Below, one piece after another: positions 18,366 through 27,741 of a stretch of DNA of 64,000 nt; within the stretch, counting starts at the first letter, position 1, and every line of letters starts with the position of its first letter. The translations under genes were made by a program, and so were the position numbers. Under the pieces are notes generated by a model that was not told the DNA's origin, ran no database searches, and worked only from the letters and a program-made list of their open reading frames with translations. This stretch comes from Nocardia lijiangensis NBRC 108240 (GTDB lineage: Bacteria; Actinomycetota; Actinomycetes; Mycobacteriales; Mycobacteriaceae). The DNA lies in the NCBI RefSeq assembly GCF_001613045.1, contig NZ_BDBP01000037.1:1-64000 (forward strand), given 5' to 3'.

Positions 18366-18529
18366 GCGAGAACACCACACCCGAAGCACCGCAGGTAAAT
18401 CCGCTCACCACCAAAGCCGCGGCCGGGGTCCGGAAACGCCGTACCCGCAAGCCGGCGCCGATGCCGTCCTTCGCTCCGACTCCGGGGCAACTGTCGCTGT
18501 TCGACCTGTCCGAGGGGGACCCGTCATGA
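18362..18529 (+). CDS. Small basic AICE protein (55 residues)
   Basis: Reading from the ATG at 18362, the product begins MSENTTPEAPQVNPLTT, has a basic stretch KRRTRKPAP and ends GQLSLFDLSEGDPS. It overlaps the methyltransferase gene and the next gene by four bases each. The QLSLFDL tail resembles a beta-clamp binding motif (QLxLF), so it may touch the replication clamp. That is an inference from a short motif. Confidence 0.6.
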   Translation: MSENTTPEAPQVNPLTTKAAAGVRKRRTRKPAPMPSFAPTPGQLSLFDLSEGDPS

Positions 18530-19164
18530 CCAAGACCACGACTACCATCCAGACCGACGCCGACCCGTTCGACGCCATTCTCACCGGACTCGGCCACCTG
18601 ATCCTGGGGACAGTGTTCGCTGCCGCGCTGGTGGTGAAATGGGCCATCCTGTTCCCGGTCCTGTCGATCCCGACCGTGCTGGTGGTGCTCGCCGGCGTGG
18701 CGTTGGGGTGGCCGTTCGGGGTTGGGTTCGGGGTGGTGTTCGCCGCGGGGATCATGCTCTGGCGCTGGAAGCGTCCGGAGATGTTCGAGCGGTGGATCAC
18801 CACCCGGGCACGGCACCGGTTCCTTACCTGGTTCCGCTACCGCCGACGCTGGACCCGGCTGCTCACCGCCTGCCACCTGACCGTCACCACCGACGACCGC
18901 ACCACCGTGCCGCGCCTGTTGGATGTGCGGATCGGGGACAGCGTGGATCTGGTGCGGGTGCGGATGCTGCCCGGCCACTGCCCGGCCGATTGGGAGAACC
19001 GCACCGACCACCTGGCGCACGCCTTCGGCGCCCAGGAATGCCGCGCCACCATCACTGGACCGGCGACCGTGGAACTCGCCTTCCGCCACGGTGATTCGCT
19101 GGCCGACCCGATCGCGCTCCCGCACATCGATGGCGGGCTCGACTGGGGAAAGGAGGCAGCGTGA
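18526..19164 (+). CDS. AICE membrane protein, possible TraB membrane partner
   Basis: The 212-residue protein has two or three hydrophobic helices in residues 20-85 (LGHLILGTVFAAALVVKWAI, FPVLSIPTVLVVLAGVALGW, FGVGFGVVFAAGIMLWRW), then a soluble domain (about 110-205) with LLDVRIGDSVDLVRVRMLPG and DHLAHAFGAQECRATITGP. The soluble part resembles the region preceding the motor in FtsK-type element proteins. It may supply the membrane anchor missing from the TraB-like ATPase. It overlaps both flanking genes. Confidence 0.7.
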   Translation: MTKTTTTIQTDADPFDAILTGLGHLILGTVFAAALVVKWAILFPVLSIPTVLVVLAGVALGWPFGVGFGVVFAAGIMLWRWKRPEMFERWITTRARHRFLTWFRYRRRWTRLLTACHLTVTTDDRTTVPRLLDVRIGDSVDLVRVRMLPGHCPADWENRTDHLAHAFGAQECRATITGPATVELAFRHGDSLADPIALPHIDGGLDWGKEAA

Positions 19165-20876
19165 CCACCACTGATCCGGTGGTTCCGGTTGTCCGGCAGA
19201 CCGCGGCCCAGCGTCGTAGCCTGCCGGATTTCCGGGATGTAGCCGAATCCCTGGCCGATGAGCAGAAGGTGTGCCGTCGCCCGGTCCCGATGCGCGCCGA
19301 AGACCCCCGCACCCTGACGGTGTCGTATGTGGGTGCCCCCTGCAAGTCCACGATCGCCTCGACGTGTCCGTCGTGTGCGGCCAACAACAGGCATCTGCGC
19401 ATGACTCAGTGCAGTGATGGGTGGCATCTGGATCGTGAACCGGTGGATGTGTCGAAAGAACCGTCCGAGGTTCAGAAAGCGATCCTGGCTGCGCGTTGCG
19501 ACCTGTTCGATCGGTACCGGGCAGCGGAAGACGATGGCGATTTCGATCTGATGGCCGGTATCCGGGAGGTCGTCGCCGATCTGGATCGGGAGATGCGCGA
19601 GACCGGATTCCGCGGCCGACTGCCTGCCCTGGACGCGAAATCGAAGGATCGGCGCAAGCGTTCGACCCGACGCCGCCAGGATGCCCCGGACCTGCCCCGG
19701 CACAAGGTGCAGAAGTACACGATCCGTGAGGCGTATCCGGGTGGGCATCGACCGGGCATGTTCATCACCCTCACCATGCCCTCCTACGGGCGGATCAACC
19801 GCGACGGCGCGGTCGATGCCGAGGGCAAGGTGTGCTCGGACGGCTCACCGATCAACCCCGGCACCTATGACTATGTGCGGGCGGCGCGGGACATCGTGCA
19901 CTTCTCGCGGTTGTTCGATCGCTGGATTCAGAACATGCGCCGTGCAGTCGGCTACAACCTCCAGTACTACGCCACCGTCGAACCCCAGAAACGCGGCGCC
20001 CCGCATCTGCACATCCTGATCCGCACCGACATCCCCCGCGAACTGATCCGGAAAGTCACCGACGCCACCTATCACCAGGTGTGGTGGCCGCACTTCGACC
20101 ACCCCGCCTACACCGGTGACGTGATGGCGGTGTGGGACCCGAAAGCGTTGACCTTCACCGATCCGCACACCCGCCGACCGTTGCAGTCCTTCGACGACGC
20201 GCTGGACGTGATGGATTCGGTGGACGACCTCGAACCCGCCCACGTGCTGCGCTTCGGTGTCCAGGTCGACCCGCGTCACGTCCGGGGCGTAGTGCCGGGC
20301 GCCGAAGCAGACAAGACCATCCGCTACGTCACCAAGTACCTCACCAAGTCCATCGCCGAAGTCCTCGACACCGATTCCGACCGCACCGCCGCGCACTACG
20401 ACCGCCTGCACGCCGAACTGCAACGCACCCCGTGCTCGCCTCGCTGCGCGGTGTGGCTCCGCTACGGCATCGTGCCCAAGGGCGCGACCGACAAGACGAT
20501 CCCGGGCCGCTGCAAGGGCAAAGCACACCGCCGAGACACCCTCGGTCTGCCGGGGCGGCGGGTCCTGGTCTCGCGGAACTGGTCGGGCAAGAACCTGCCC
20601 GACCACAAAGCCGACCGCGCCGATTTCGTTCGGCAACTCCTCGCCTCGGTCGGCATCGTCAAACCCGATCGCTCCCACCTGATCGTCACCCCGGTCGAAC
20701 CCGGCGACAAATCAGTGCCGCCCCGCGATCACCTGATCATGGCCGCCATTGCTCAACGCACCACCTGGCGAGCCGAATACACCCGCGCACTGTTGGAAGC
20801 AGGTCCGCCCAGGTTGGGACATTCACGTGAAAATGTTGTGGCACAACAAAATTCGACCATTCGAGAAGCGGCATAG
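19161..20876 (+). CDS. repSA: Replication initiator, RepSA family
   Basis: The 571-residue protein matches pSAM2-type rolling-circle initiators. It has an N-terminal cysteine cluster (STCPSCAANNRHLRMTQC, about residues 60-80), a central region with TPGMFITLTMPSYGR-like sequence (FITLTMPSYGRIN, about 200), the HUH metal motif GAPHLHILIRTD (about 278-288) and a motif III region YVTKYLTKSIAEV (about 388) containing candidate nicking tyrosines. It would nick the element's double-strand origin and start rolling-circle replication after excision. It sits directly before xis and int, the pSAM2 order. Confidence 0.92.
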   Translation: MTTTDPVVPVVRQTAAQRRSLPDFRDVAESLADEQKVCRRPVPMRAEDPRTLTVSYVGAPCKSTIASTCPSCAANNRHLRMTQCSDGWHLDREPVDVSKEPSEVQKAILAARCDLFDRYRAAEDDGDFDLMAGIREVVADLDREMRETGFRGRLPALDAKSKDRRKRSTRRRQDAPDLPRHKVQKYTIREAYPGGHRPGMFITLTMPSYGRINRDGAVDAEGKVCSDGSPINPGTYDYVRAARDIVHFSRLFDRWIQNMRRAVGYNLQYYATVEPQKRGAPHLHILIRTDIPRELIRKVTDATYHQVWWPHFDHPAYTGDVMAVWDPKALTFTDPHTRRPLQSFDDALDVMDSVDDLEPAHVLRFGVQVDPRHVRGVVPGAEADKTIRYVTKYLTKSIAEVLDTDSDRTAAHYDRLHAELQRTPCSPRCAVWLRYGIVPKGATDKTIPGRCKGKAHRRDTLGLPGRRVLVSRNWSGKNLPDHKADRADFVRQLLASVGIVKPDRSHLIVTPVEPGDKSVPPRDHLIMAAIAQRTTWRAEYTRALLEAGPPRLGHSRENVVAQQNSTIREAA

Positions 20877-20888
20877 GTGGTGGTGATC

Positions 20889-21107
20889 ATGGATACACGT
20901 CTGGTGGACGGCAAGCTGTATTCGACGGCCGAGTTAGCGTTGCTGCTGGGAATCGATCCGTCGAGCTTACGGCGGTGGCGTACGGCAAACCCGCCAACGG
21001 GGCCCGCGTTCGTGCGCGTGTCGCCTCGGGTGGTGAAGTACGCCGCCGAGGATATCGAAGCTTGGCTTCGCGATTCGCGCACCGACCCGCGCCACCTGGC
21101 GGCGTGA
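20889..21107 (+). CDS. xis: AICE excisionase
   Basis: A 72-residue helix-turn-helix protein (MDTRLVDGKLYSTAELALLL, then IDPSSLRRWRTANPPTGPAF and VKYAAEDIEAWLRDSR). GTG codons at 20877 and 20880 are alternative starts that would couple it to rep. It overlaps int by one base at the TGATG junction. Excisionases of this type bind near attP and favour excision with the adjacent integrase. Confidence 0.88.
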   Translation: MDTRLVDGKLYSTAELALLLGIDPSSLRRWRTANPPTGPAFVRVSPRVVKYAAEDIEAWLRDSRTDPRHLAA

Positions 21108-22315
21108 TGAGCCCAGATGTGAATATCCCTGTCGGTCTTCGCCTTTCGGTGGATATTGAGGAACGTGCGGACTACGGTCGCCGGCCGTTCAAGGCTCGGG
21201 TGCGTTGGACCGAGCCGGGGACAAAGAAGCGTCCGTCTGTGTCGGAGCCGTTTGAGACCCGGGAAGAAGCCGAGGCGTGGATTGCGCGTCTGCAACGCAA
21301 AGCGGCCCAGGGGATCGATCCGAAGACGGCCACGATGCGGCTGGCCGAGTACGGCGACGCGAACATGGACCTGGCGCTGCGCGGGCTGGAAAACAAGACC
21401 CTCGATCCGTACAAGGCTGGTTGGCGTAAGCGGGTGGTGCCGTCGCTGGGGCATCTGCCGGTGGCGATGGTGACCAACGGTGCGGTGGACCGGGCGGTAG
21501 TGGGCTGGATAGGTGACGGTGCGGGCAAGTCGACAGTGAAGAACAGTCTCGCGGTGTTGGTCCGGGTGATGGAACAGGCCGTTCGCGACGAGATCCGCGA
21601 TACCAACCCGGCGCGGGTACGGGGCTGGCAGAAGCTCTACCAGCAGATCGAAGACGAATTGGACGACCCGCGGTCGCTGGCATTGCCCAACTGGTCGGCG
21701 CTGGCGACGCTGGCGGATGCTCTGGTGAACGGTTCGGCAGATCACTATCGAGGCTGGGGTGACGTGGTGATCTTCGCTGCGTGCACCGCCTGTCGAATCG
21801 GGGAGGTCTCCGGTTGTCGCGTCAAGGACATCGACGTCAAGTCGTGGACGTGGAAGGTGCGTCGACAGACCACGCCGTCACCGGGCGGGATGGAGGACAA
21901 GGGCACCAAGGGCAACCGTGCTCGTGAGGTTCCGTTGATCGAGGAAGTTCGACAACTGGTGACCGATCGGCTCGCCGCGATCGGACGCGACCCGGATGCG
22001 CGACTATTCACCGGGCCGCGCGGGGGACGTATCGCTACCGGTGTTCTGCGGGATGCGACCCATTGGGACGAGGTCGTCTCAGCTCTCGGCTACGACCATC
22101 TTCGGCGTCACGATCTGCGGCATACCGGGCTGACGTGGATGGCCGATGCCGGTGTGAGTCTGCATGTCCTTCAGAAAATCGCCGGACATGCCGACAGTCG
22201 CACCACCGAGCGATATCTGCACCCGGATCTGTCGGAGATCACCGGGGCCGGTGACAAGCTCTCCGGACACCTGCGGTCCCGTTCTGGTCCCGCTCTCCGG
22301 GTGGTGGGCAAATGA
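21107..22315 (+). CDS. int: AICE tyrosine integrase
   Basis: The 402-residue protein contains all tyrosine-recombinase residues: R230 (ACTACRIGEVSG), H335/R338 (HDLRHTG), H361 (IAGHADSRTT) and the nucleophile Y370 (TERYLHPDL). The N-terminal 75 residues form an arm-binding AP2-like domain (RRPFKARVRWTEPGTKKRPS) and residues about 80-175 the core-binding domain. The start ATG overlaps the xis stop. It ends 38 bases before the right tRNA-Pro attachment repeat. Unlike the integrase at 6514-7769 it is intact, so this element may still excise. Confidence 0.95.
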   Translation: MSPDVNIPVGLRLSVDIEERADYGRRPFKARVRWTEPGTKKRPSVSEPFETREEAEAWIARLQRKAAQGIDPKTATMRLAEYGDANMDLALRGLENKTLDPYKAGWRKRVVPSLGHLPVAMVTNGAVDRAVVGWIGDGAGKSTVKNSLAVLVRVMEQAVRDEIRDTNPARVRGWQKLYQQIEDELDDPRSLALPNWSALATLADALVNGSADHYRGWGDVVIFAACTACRIGEVSGCRVKDIDVKSWTWKVRRQTTPSPGGMEDKGTKGNRAREVPLIEEVRQLVTDRLAAIGRDPDARLFTGPRGGRIATGVLRDATHWDEVVSALGYDHLRRHDLRHTGLTWMADAGVSLHVLQKIAGHADSRTTERYLHPDLSEITGAGDKLSGHLRSRSGPALRVVGK

Positions 22316-22316
22316 C

Positions 22317-22350
22317 AAAACCCTCTCCGATCCAGGTCGGAGAGGGTTTC
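22317..22350. terminator. Hairpin after AICE integrase
   Basis: Inverted repeat AAACCCTCTCCGA / TCGGAGAGGGTTT with a short loop, directly after the int stop and ending in T-rich sequence. It is the counterpart of the hairpin at 7817-7849 and is probably a terminator shielding the tRNA-derived att site. Confidence 0.8.
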
Positions 22351-22353
22351 TAG

Positions 22354-22393
22354 TCTGTCGGGCTGACAGGATTTGAACCTGCGACCACTTGAC
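22354..22393 (-). repeat. Right attachment repeat of the AICE: 3' end of tRNA-Pro
   Basis: Identical over 40 bases to 7851-7890. As at the left copy, only the tRNA 3' half is present; the next bases (ACAAGATCAATTTTT) are not tRNA. An intact tRNA-Pro would be expected at the outer end of the whole tandem stack, so further element DNA probably lies to the right. Confidence 0.9.
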
Positions 22394-22713
22394 ACAAGAT
22401 CAATTTTTCCTGACCTCGGTGAACTAGACGAATCTGACCTGATCAATGCCTGTTTCACCCTCAGGAACAAGCCGCCGAATCCGCGCGAATGCGGACGAAT
22501 GTGCCTCAAAGTGTGGAGTTTCTGTTATTCGCCAGCCGTCGCGGCCGGTCGTCGACGGCTGCGCGGCAGCGCGCGCCGCCACACCGCGAGTTGCCGTATC
22601 GAGCGCACTACTGTGCCGACTGGGCGGGCTCCGCTCACGGCGTCTCGCAAGACCGTCGCGGCTAGCCGATCAGCCCGCGGACACTCCCACTGATGTGGTG
22701 TCAGGGACTCGCA
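22394..22713. other. No supported gene
   Basis: About 320 bases between the right attachment repeat and the DUF4760-like gene. No conserved reading frame seen. Confidence 0.45.
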
Positions 22714-23256
22714 TCAGTCCGACGGAGAAGGCAAGACATGGTTTCGAGCTTGAGATCGGCGCGACAGCAGAAGCTTGTGCGAGTCAGGAGGTAGTCTGCG
22801 GGCGCGGTCTACGTAGAACTCCAACAGGCTTAGCCAATGCTCTTGGCCGAATGAGGCTTTGGCTCGCTCAGCACGGATGTACGGTACGGCGGCATCCCAG
22901 ACCGCAATCATCCTTGAACGTACTTGCGCAAGAATCAGATCCTCTTGCAGTACTCCCATCGCTATCTGCGTGGCGATGAACTGGTAGAAGTACACAACGT
23001 CGACGAAGGCCTCTCGCTTATCCGGAGGAAGATCGGAGAAGCCGATGCTTGGATCTGCAGGTGGCGCAAGCTCGACAACCGTCTTGTGGTGGTCATGAAA
23101 CCTGACGGATCTGAACTCGGCCATCATGCTGGCCATCGTCGGTAGGTGGTTTGAGTAGCGCGACAGGCGTTGTTGCCGGATCGCCAAGGTCGAGGATGCA
23201 GCTACCGCTGCTATCGAGACGAGAAGTGCGATGCAACTGATGAGTATCGTCAACAT
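22714..23256 (-). CDS. DUF4760-like single-pass membrane protein
   Basis: From the ATG at 23256 the product has 180 residues: one N-terminal membrane helix (MLTILISCIALLVSIAAVAA, residues 1-22), then a helical cytoplasmic domain (LPTMASMMAEFRSVRFHDHH, FVDVVYFYQFIATQIAMG, GQEHWLSLLEFYVDRARR). The length and layout resemble DUF4760 proteins, whose function is unknown. An upstream open extension to 23580 is poor coding sequence and was rejected. It stands alone between the AICE and the type I-B CRISPR locus. Confidence 0.6.
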   Translation of the reverse strand: MLTILISCIALLVSIAAVAASSTLAIRQQRLSRYSNHLPTMASMMAEFRSVRFHDHHKTVVELAPPADPSIGFSDLPPDKREAFVDVVYFYQFIATQIAMGVLQEDLILAQVRSRMIAVWDAAVPYIRAERAKASFGQEHWLSLLEFYVDRARRLPPDSHKLLLSRRSQARNHVLPSPSD

Positions 23257-24195
23257 GTCTATCCGTACTGTGCGCACCGGGGCGGGAAGACTCCGGGCTC
23301 TAAGCCTAGATGCCGGTATAGCTGTTGTCCCGCGTGTTGATTCCCAACTCGATTGTGCGCGTGGGGGTATCACCTTGCGCCCTGATACGACGGGTATGGA
23401 CGCATCGCGCCATGGAGCGGTTAGGCGGGATACTGCGATCCTGAGATCAAGACAGGATTGCTGCGATTCGGGCATGGTACTCCCGGCCACTCGAGGTGGT
23501 GCGTCGATAGAGACGCTCCGGGTGAGCGTGCGCCCCACCCGGAGCACTCTCTGTTTATCACCTGGTCCAAGCTGTCGCACGCCTGGGCGTCCAAAGCTCT
23601 GCCCCAGAAGCCCTGCCGACGTCGGTGTCCGCCGCGCCCCACGGCGAGTGCGTGGGTGAGATGGAACAACTCCGACCCACTCGACGATCCGGGCTGTGAC
23701 TACCTACAGAAGGTATCCATTGAGCGTAAGCAGGTTGGTAGAACCCGCGACCAATGGAGTCGAAGTCCGTGGCATGCCTATTTATCCGTTCGGATTCCAC
23801 TAAGTAGCTTTCCATACTCCTATCAGGACGAATGGAAGAAGTTGGCAACAAGTCGGATTCGTTGAGGTTCGGCGGCACTTGACCATCTTCGGATGAAAAT
23901 AGAGAGTAAATAGAGACTTTCAGGAGCCGTCGTGCACGCGGTGGTCGAATCTCGTACTCGATCGACTGTCAACCTGACCATTTACATGGCGGATGAGCAA
24001 AGGCCCAGCGAAGAGGGCTTGTCATCGCAACATCGCCACTGCTCAACCTGCGCCAGCGGATGCGCATATACACCGACGGTTCGTTCCCCGAGTCGCCCTC
24101 TGGAGCAACCGCCGAGAGCCGCCAGCTCAGGAACGGATCGCCAGCCCACCGCCAGCTGCGTGACGGGCCGACTAGGACCGCTCCCTCTACGCTGG
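23257..24195. other. No supported gene; A/T-richer spacer DNA
   Basis: Nearly 1 kb without a convincing gene. Base composition falls in places (for example 23880-23930). Short open frames do not show family motifs or ribosome sites. Confidence 0.45.
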
Positions 24196-24296
24196 TGCAG
24201 CGACACGCCGTATCCGTTGACGTTACCGGAGGTTCATTGCAGATCCGATCGTTTCCCACTGCAATACGTCGTTCTGGACTGGGCCTTTACCCTGGG
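24196..24296 (+). promoter_or_regulatory. Leader of the first type I-B array
   Basis: A motif TGCAGCGACACGCCG begins 101 bases before the first repeat; the second array has TGCAGCGACACACCG 102 bases before its first repeat. Similarity continues for about 50 bases (TACCGGAGGTTCATTGCA against TACCGACGGTCCACTGCA). This shared block marks the leader and fixes the transcription direction as plus. Confidence 0.75.
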
Positions 24297-26778
24297 GTCC
24301 TCATCGCCCCTGCGAGGGTTGGCAACGTGGGATCGGTGACGCGGCGGGCGGGTGGACGCCAGGTCCTCATCGCCCCTGCGAGGGTTGGCAACGCAGCCAG
24401 TAGGCGTTGCGGTAGAAGCCGATCGAGTCCTCATCGCCCCTGCGAGGGTTGGCAACAGCTTCTGGCACCGCGGGGTGAAGGTGGACCCGACCGTCCTCAT
24501 CGCCCCTGCGAGGGTTGGCAACACGGCGGCGCTGTCGAGCAGTTGGGTCACCGCCGTGTCCTCATCGCCCCTGCGAGGGTTGGCAACTCGCTGCTCACCG
24601 CTCCATGCCCTCTCGGTCATGGCCGGTCCTCATCGCCCCTGCGAGGGTTGGCAACACGGCGAAGCCAAGCTCACCGACTACGACGTCGTGTGTCCTCATC
24701 GCCCCTGCGAGGGTTGGCAACGCGAGCAGCTCGTCGATCCACCGTGTGTCGCCGCCGGTCCTCATCGCCCCTGCGAGGGTTGGCAACTGAGTCACCTGTC
24801 CATGATGTCGGGCACCCCCGGCGTCCTCATCGCCCCTGCGAGGGTTGGCAACTGGGCATGAAGCCGCCACCTTCGCCGGAGCGGGCGGTCCTCATCGCCC
24901 CTGCGAGGGTTGGCAACTCTGAGTAGTGGCTGCCGAGTGGCCCGAATGCGCGCGTCCTCATCGCCCCTGCGAGGGTTGGCAACGCGGTCCATCCGGTGAT
25001 CTCGGTATAGGTGTCTACGAGGTCCTCATCGCCCCTGCGAGGGTTGGCAACTCTTGCCGCGGCCGCGGGCCAGCTCCCGATCCTCCAGTCCTCATCGCCC
25101 CTGCGAGGGTTGGCAACCCGTCGACATCTACGGCGGTGAGGTCATCTTCGCCACGGGTCCTCATCGCCCCTGCGAGGGTTGGCAACGTGGCCGCCCAGCA
25201 CTCGAACAGCAAGGTCGCGTAGGGTCCTCATCGCCCCTGCGAGGGTTGGCAACTCGCGATCCCGAGCTCGACAGCAAGCTCGGGGATCTCGGGTCCTCAT
25301 CGCCCCTGCGAGGGTTGGCAACGGTGAGTGGCGGGACGGTTACACCACATACACGGAAGTCCTCATCGCCCCTGCGAGGGTTGGCAACGCCTCGGCCAGC
25401 GCGGCCGGGTCCAGATCCGCAGGTCCTCATCGCCCCTGCGAGGGTTGGCAACGCGTTTCCCGTCCGGCCCCGGTGGCAGCTCGACGCGTCCTCATCGCCC
25501 CTGCGAGGGTTGGCAACTGGGACTGCTCGGGTATCGCAGGCGGTGCGTGGGCGGTCCTCATCGCCCCTGCGAGGGTTGGCAACGCCAAGACGAGCCCGTT
25601 CGCGGCGCGATTCACCCAGGTCCTCATCGCCCCTGCGAGGGTTGGCAACGGCCAATGCGTCACGCCCCCGGCTGGTGTCGCCGAGTAGTCCTCATCGCCC
25701 CTGCGAGGGTTGGCAACGGTCGTGTGAGGCAGTGCCGTGGAAGACCGGGATATGTCCTCATCGCCCCTGCGAGGGTTGGCAACTGGTGCGCGCGCTGGGT
25801 GCGCCAGTGCTCGATCAGCGGTCCTCATCGCCCCTGCGAGGGTTGGCAACGCGAGCAGTTCCGACGGGGCCGTGCCGAGCGCCGAGGCGTCCTCATCGCC
25901 CCTGCGAGGGTTGGCAACTGAGTCAGCCACCGCTTGACCAACTTCGCCGCGCTGGTCCTCATCGCCCCTGCGAGGGTTGGCAACCCGATCGCCCGGCGCA
26001 CCGGCTACCGGTGGGCCGCCGGTCCTCATCGCCCCTGCGAGGGTTGGCAACCCCATCTCCTCGCGCGCAGAGTCGACAGCCGACACGTCCTCATCGCCCC
26101 TGCGAGGGTTGGCAACTCGGACCACACCGCGCGGTAGGGCTGCTGCGCCTCGTCCTCATCGCCCCTGCGAGGGTTGGCAACGGGCCGCGGCGGCGCAGCA
26201 TGCTGGCCACGGTGGACGTCCTCATCGCCCCTGCGAGGGTTGGCAACATGACGGGACTGCTCACGAATTCGCTCCTCAGACAAGGTCCTCATCGCCCCTG
26301 CGAGGGTTGGCAACGCCTAGGTGAAGCGGCTACCGCTGCCGCTGCCGCTGGTCCTCATCGCCCCTGCGAGGGTTGGCAACGGCCCGAGCGGGTGACCAGC
26401 CGGGCAGGACTCCGACGTCCTCATCGCCCCTGCGAGGGTTGGCAACCCGCCCTGCTGGAAGCTGCGGACGATGAGGTCGAGCGGTCCTCATCGCCCCTGC
26501 GAGGATTGGCAACTACGGCATCAGCACCAGCGCCGTCAGGAACCAGGTCCACATTGGCCCTGCGAGGGTTGGCAACTCCACGGCTTCGGCCGCGTCCTCG
26601 ATCAAGTCCTCATTGTCCTTATCGCCCCTGCGAGGGTTAGCAACTCGGTCAACGGGTCGAAGGCGTACTAGTCGCGCTCGAACGTCCTCATCGGCCCTGC
26701 GAGGGTTGCAAGAGCTGAACCGCCACGGCCCGCTGCGGTCGACGGGTAGTCCTCATCGCCCCTGCGCGCGGTGGCACC
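24297..26778 (+). CRISPR. Type I-B CRISPR array, about 38 repeats
   Basis: A 30-base repeat, beginning GTCCTCATCGCCCCTGCG and ending AGGGTTGGCAAC, recurs every 64-69 bases with spacers of about 34-39 bases. I counted 38 copies from 24297 to 26749. Repeats 1-33 are essentially identical; from about 26484 they decay one by one (base changes at 26484, 26547, 26615, 26684 and a badly altered last copy at 26749). Decay on the right and the leader motif on the left agree that it is transcribed rightward, toward the cas genes. The predicted 8-base 5' handle is TTGGCAAC. Confidence 0.97.
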
Positions 26779-27012
26779 CAGTCTGGGCGGTCTCCGCGAC
26801 AGGAGCCCCGAGTGTCATCCCGATCTCCCGCGCGAGGGCGGGCAGCGAATACATAGACACCGTCGAGTGAAGGGGCAGATGCAGACTCATAATCCCGCAG
26901 AGGTCCGTGCTTTGCGGCTAAGCCTGCACGCAGGCAGTTCGAGCAGTCTGCTGCGGGTTGTCGGTGGGTGCCGGTACGGTTGCCCGAGCTGCTTCACATT
27001 GGGGATGGAGGT

Positions 27013-27741
27013 ATGGTGCGGCTGAGAATTGGGGTGTCGACGTCGGCGCGAGAAGTGCCGTGGGACAAGGTTCTTGAACCCGGCCGGGCGGTTTGTTATC
27101 GGTTGCTGACTGATGCGGCGCCTGCGTTGGCTCGACGTTTGCACGAGCATGGCTGGGGTCGGTACGGGATGGTGCCGTTCGGCTATTCCGGGCCGGTCTT
27201 TCCACATGCGGCGAAACGGCGCGGTGTCTACTCCGCGGGCGGCAACGGCTATCTGGAGCTTGGCAGCCCGCTACCGGAGGTGATCGCGGCGTGGTCGGTG
27301 GCGTTGTCGGGGCGTCAGCTGATCGATTGGGGCGGTGTGGCGTTGCGTGTCCACGACATCGCGTTGGTCGAGACAGCAGCGGATACCGATACCGCGCGGT
27401 TCCGTACCCGGACGCCTGTGGTGATGAAGGGTTCCGGTCGTGATGACAGCGGGCAGCGGACGACGCGGCAAGCGTGGGTGTTGCCGACCGAACCTGAGTT
27501 CCACCACTACTTAGAGCACAATCTGCGCCGTAAGGCCGAGACCTTGGATTTGGCACCGGAAGTGGCGTTGGACAACATCAGCTGGGTGGGTCCGAAGCGG
27601 TCGTTCGCTGTGGGTGACGGACTCAAACCCGGTGCCGCGGTCGAGGTCATCCTGCGCGGCAATGCGAACGTGCTCAATGCGATTCGTGATTGGGGGCTCG
27701 GGCAGGCGAACGCAGCCGGGTTCGGCTGGGTGGCGGCATGA
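27013..27741 (+). CDS. cas6: Cas6 CRISPR RNA endonuclease
   Basis: The 242-residue protein opens the cas operon. Its C-terminus has the glycine-rich loop of Cas6 (GLGQANAAGFGWVAA, the GhGxxxxxGFG signature) and the body has the paired ferredoxin-like pattern. It would cut the pre-crRNA within each 30-base repeat, leaving the 8-base handle. Candidate catalytic histidine lies in RRLHEHGWGRYG (about residue 41). GGAGG lies right before the ATG at 27013, so a GTG at 27016 is also possible. Its stop overlaps the cas8 start. Confidence 0.9.
   Translation: MVRLRIGVSTSAREVPWDKVLEPGRAVCYRLLTDAAPALARRLHEHGWGRYGMVPFGYSGPVFPHAAKRRGVYSAGGNGYLELGSPLPEVIAAWSVALSGRQLIDWGGVALRVHDIALVETAADTDTARFRTRTPVVMKGSGRDDSGQRTTRQAWVLPTEPEFHHYLEHNLRRKAETLDLAPEVALDNISWVGPKRSFAVGDGLKPGAAVEVILRGNANVLNAIRDWGLGQANAAGFGWVAA

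Noticed and set aside
23458..23865. 135-residue plus-strand frame left of the type I-B array
   Set aside because: No family, weak start and poor third-position G/C.
24060..26870. Open frames of up to about 530 residues across the type I-B array
   Set aside because: They are translations of the 30-base repeat on both strands. No independent coding signal.
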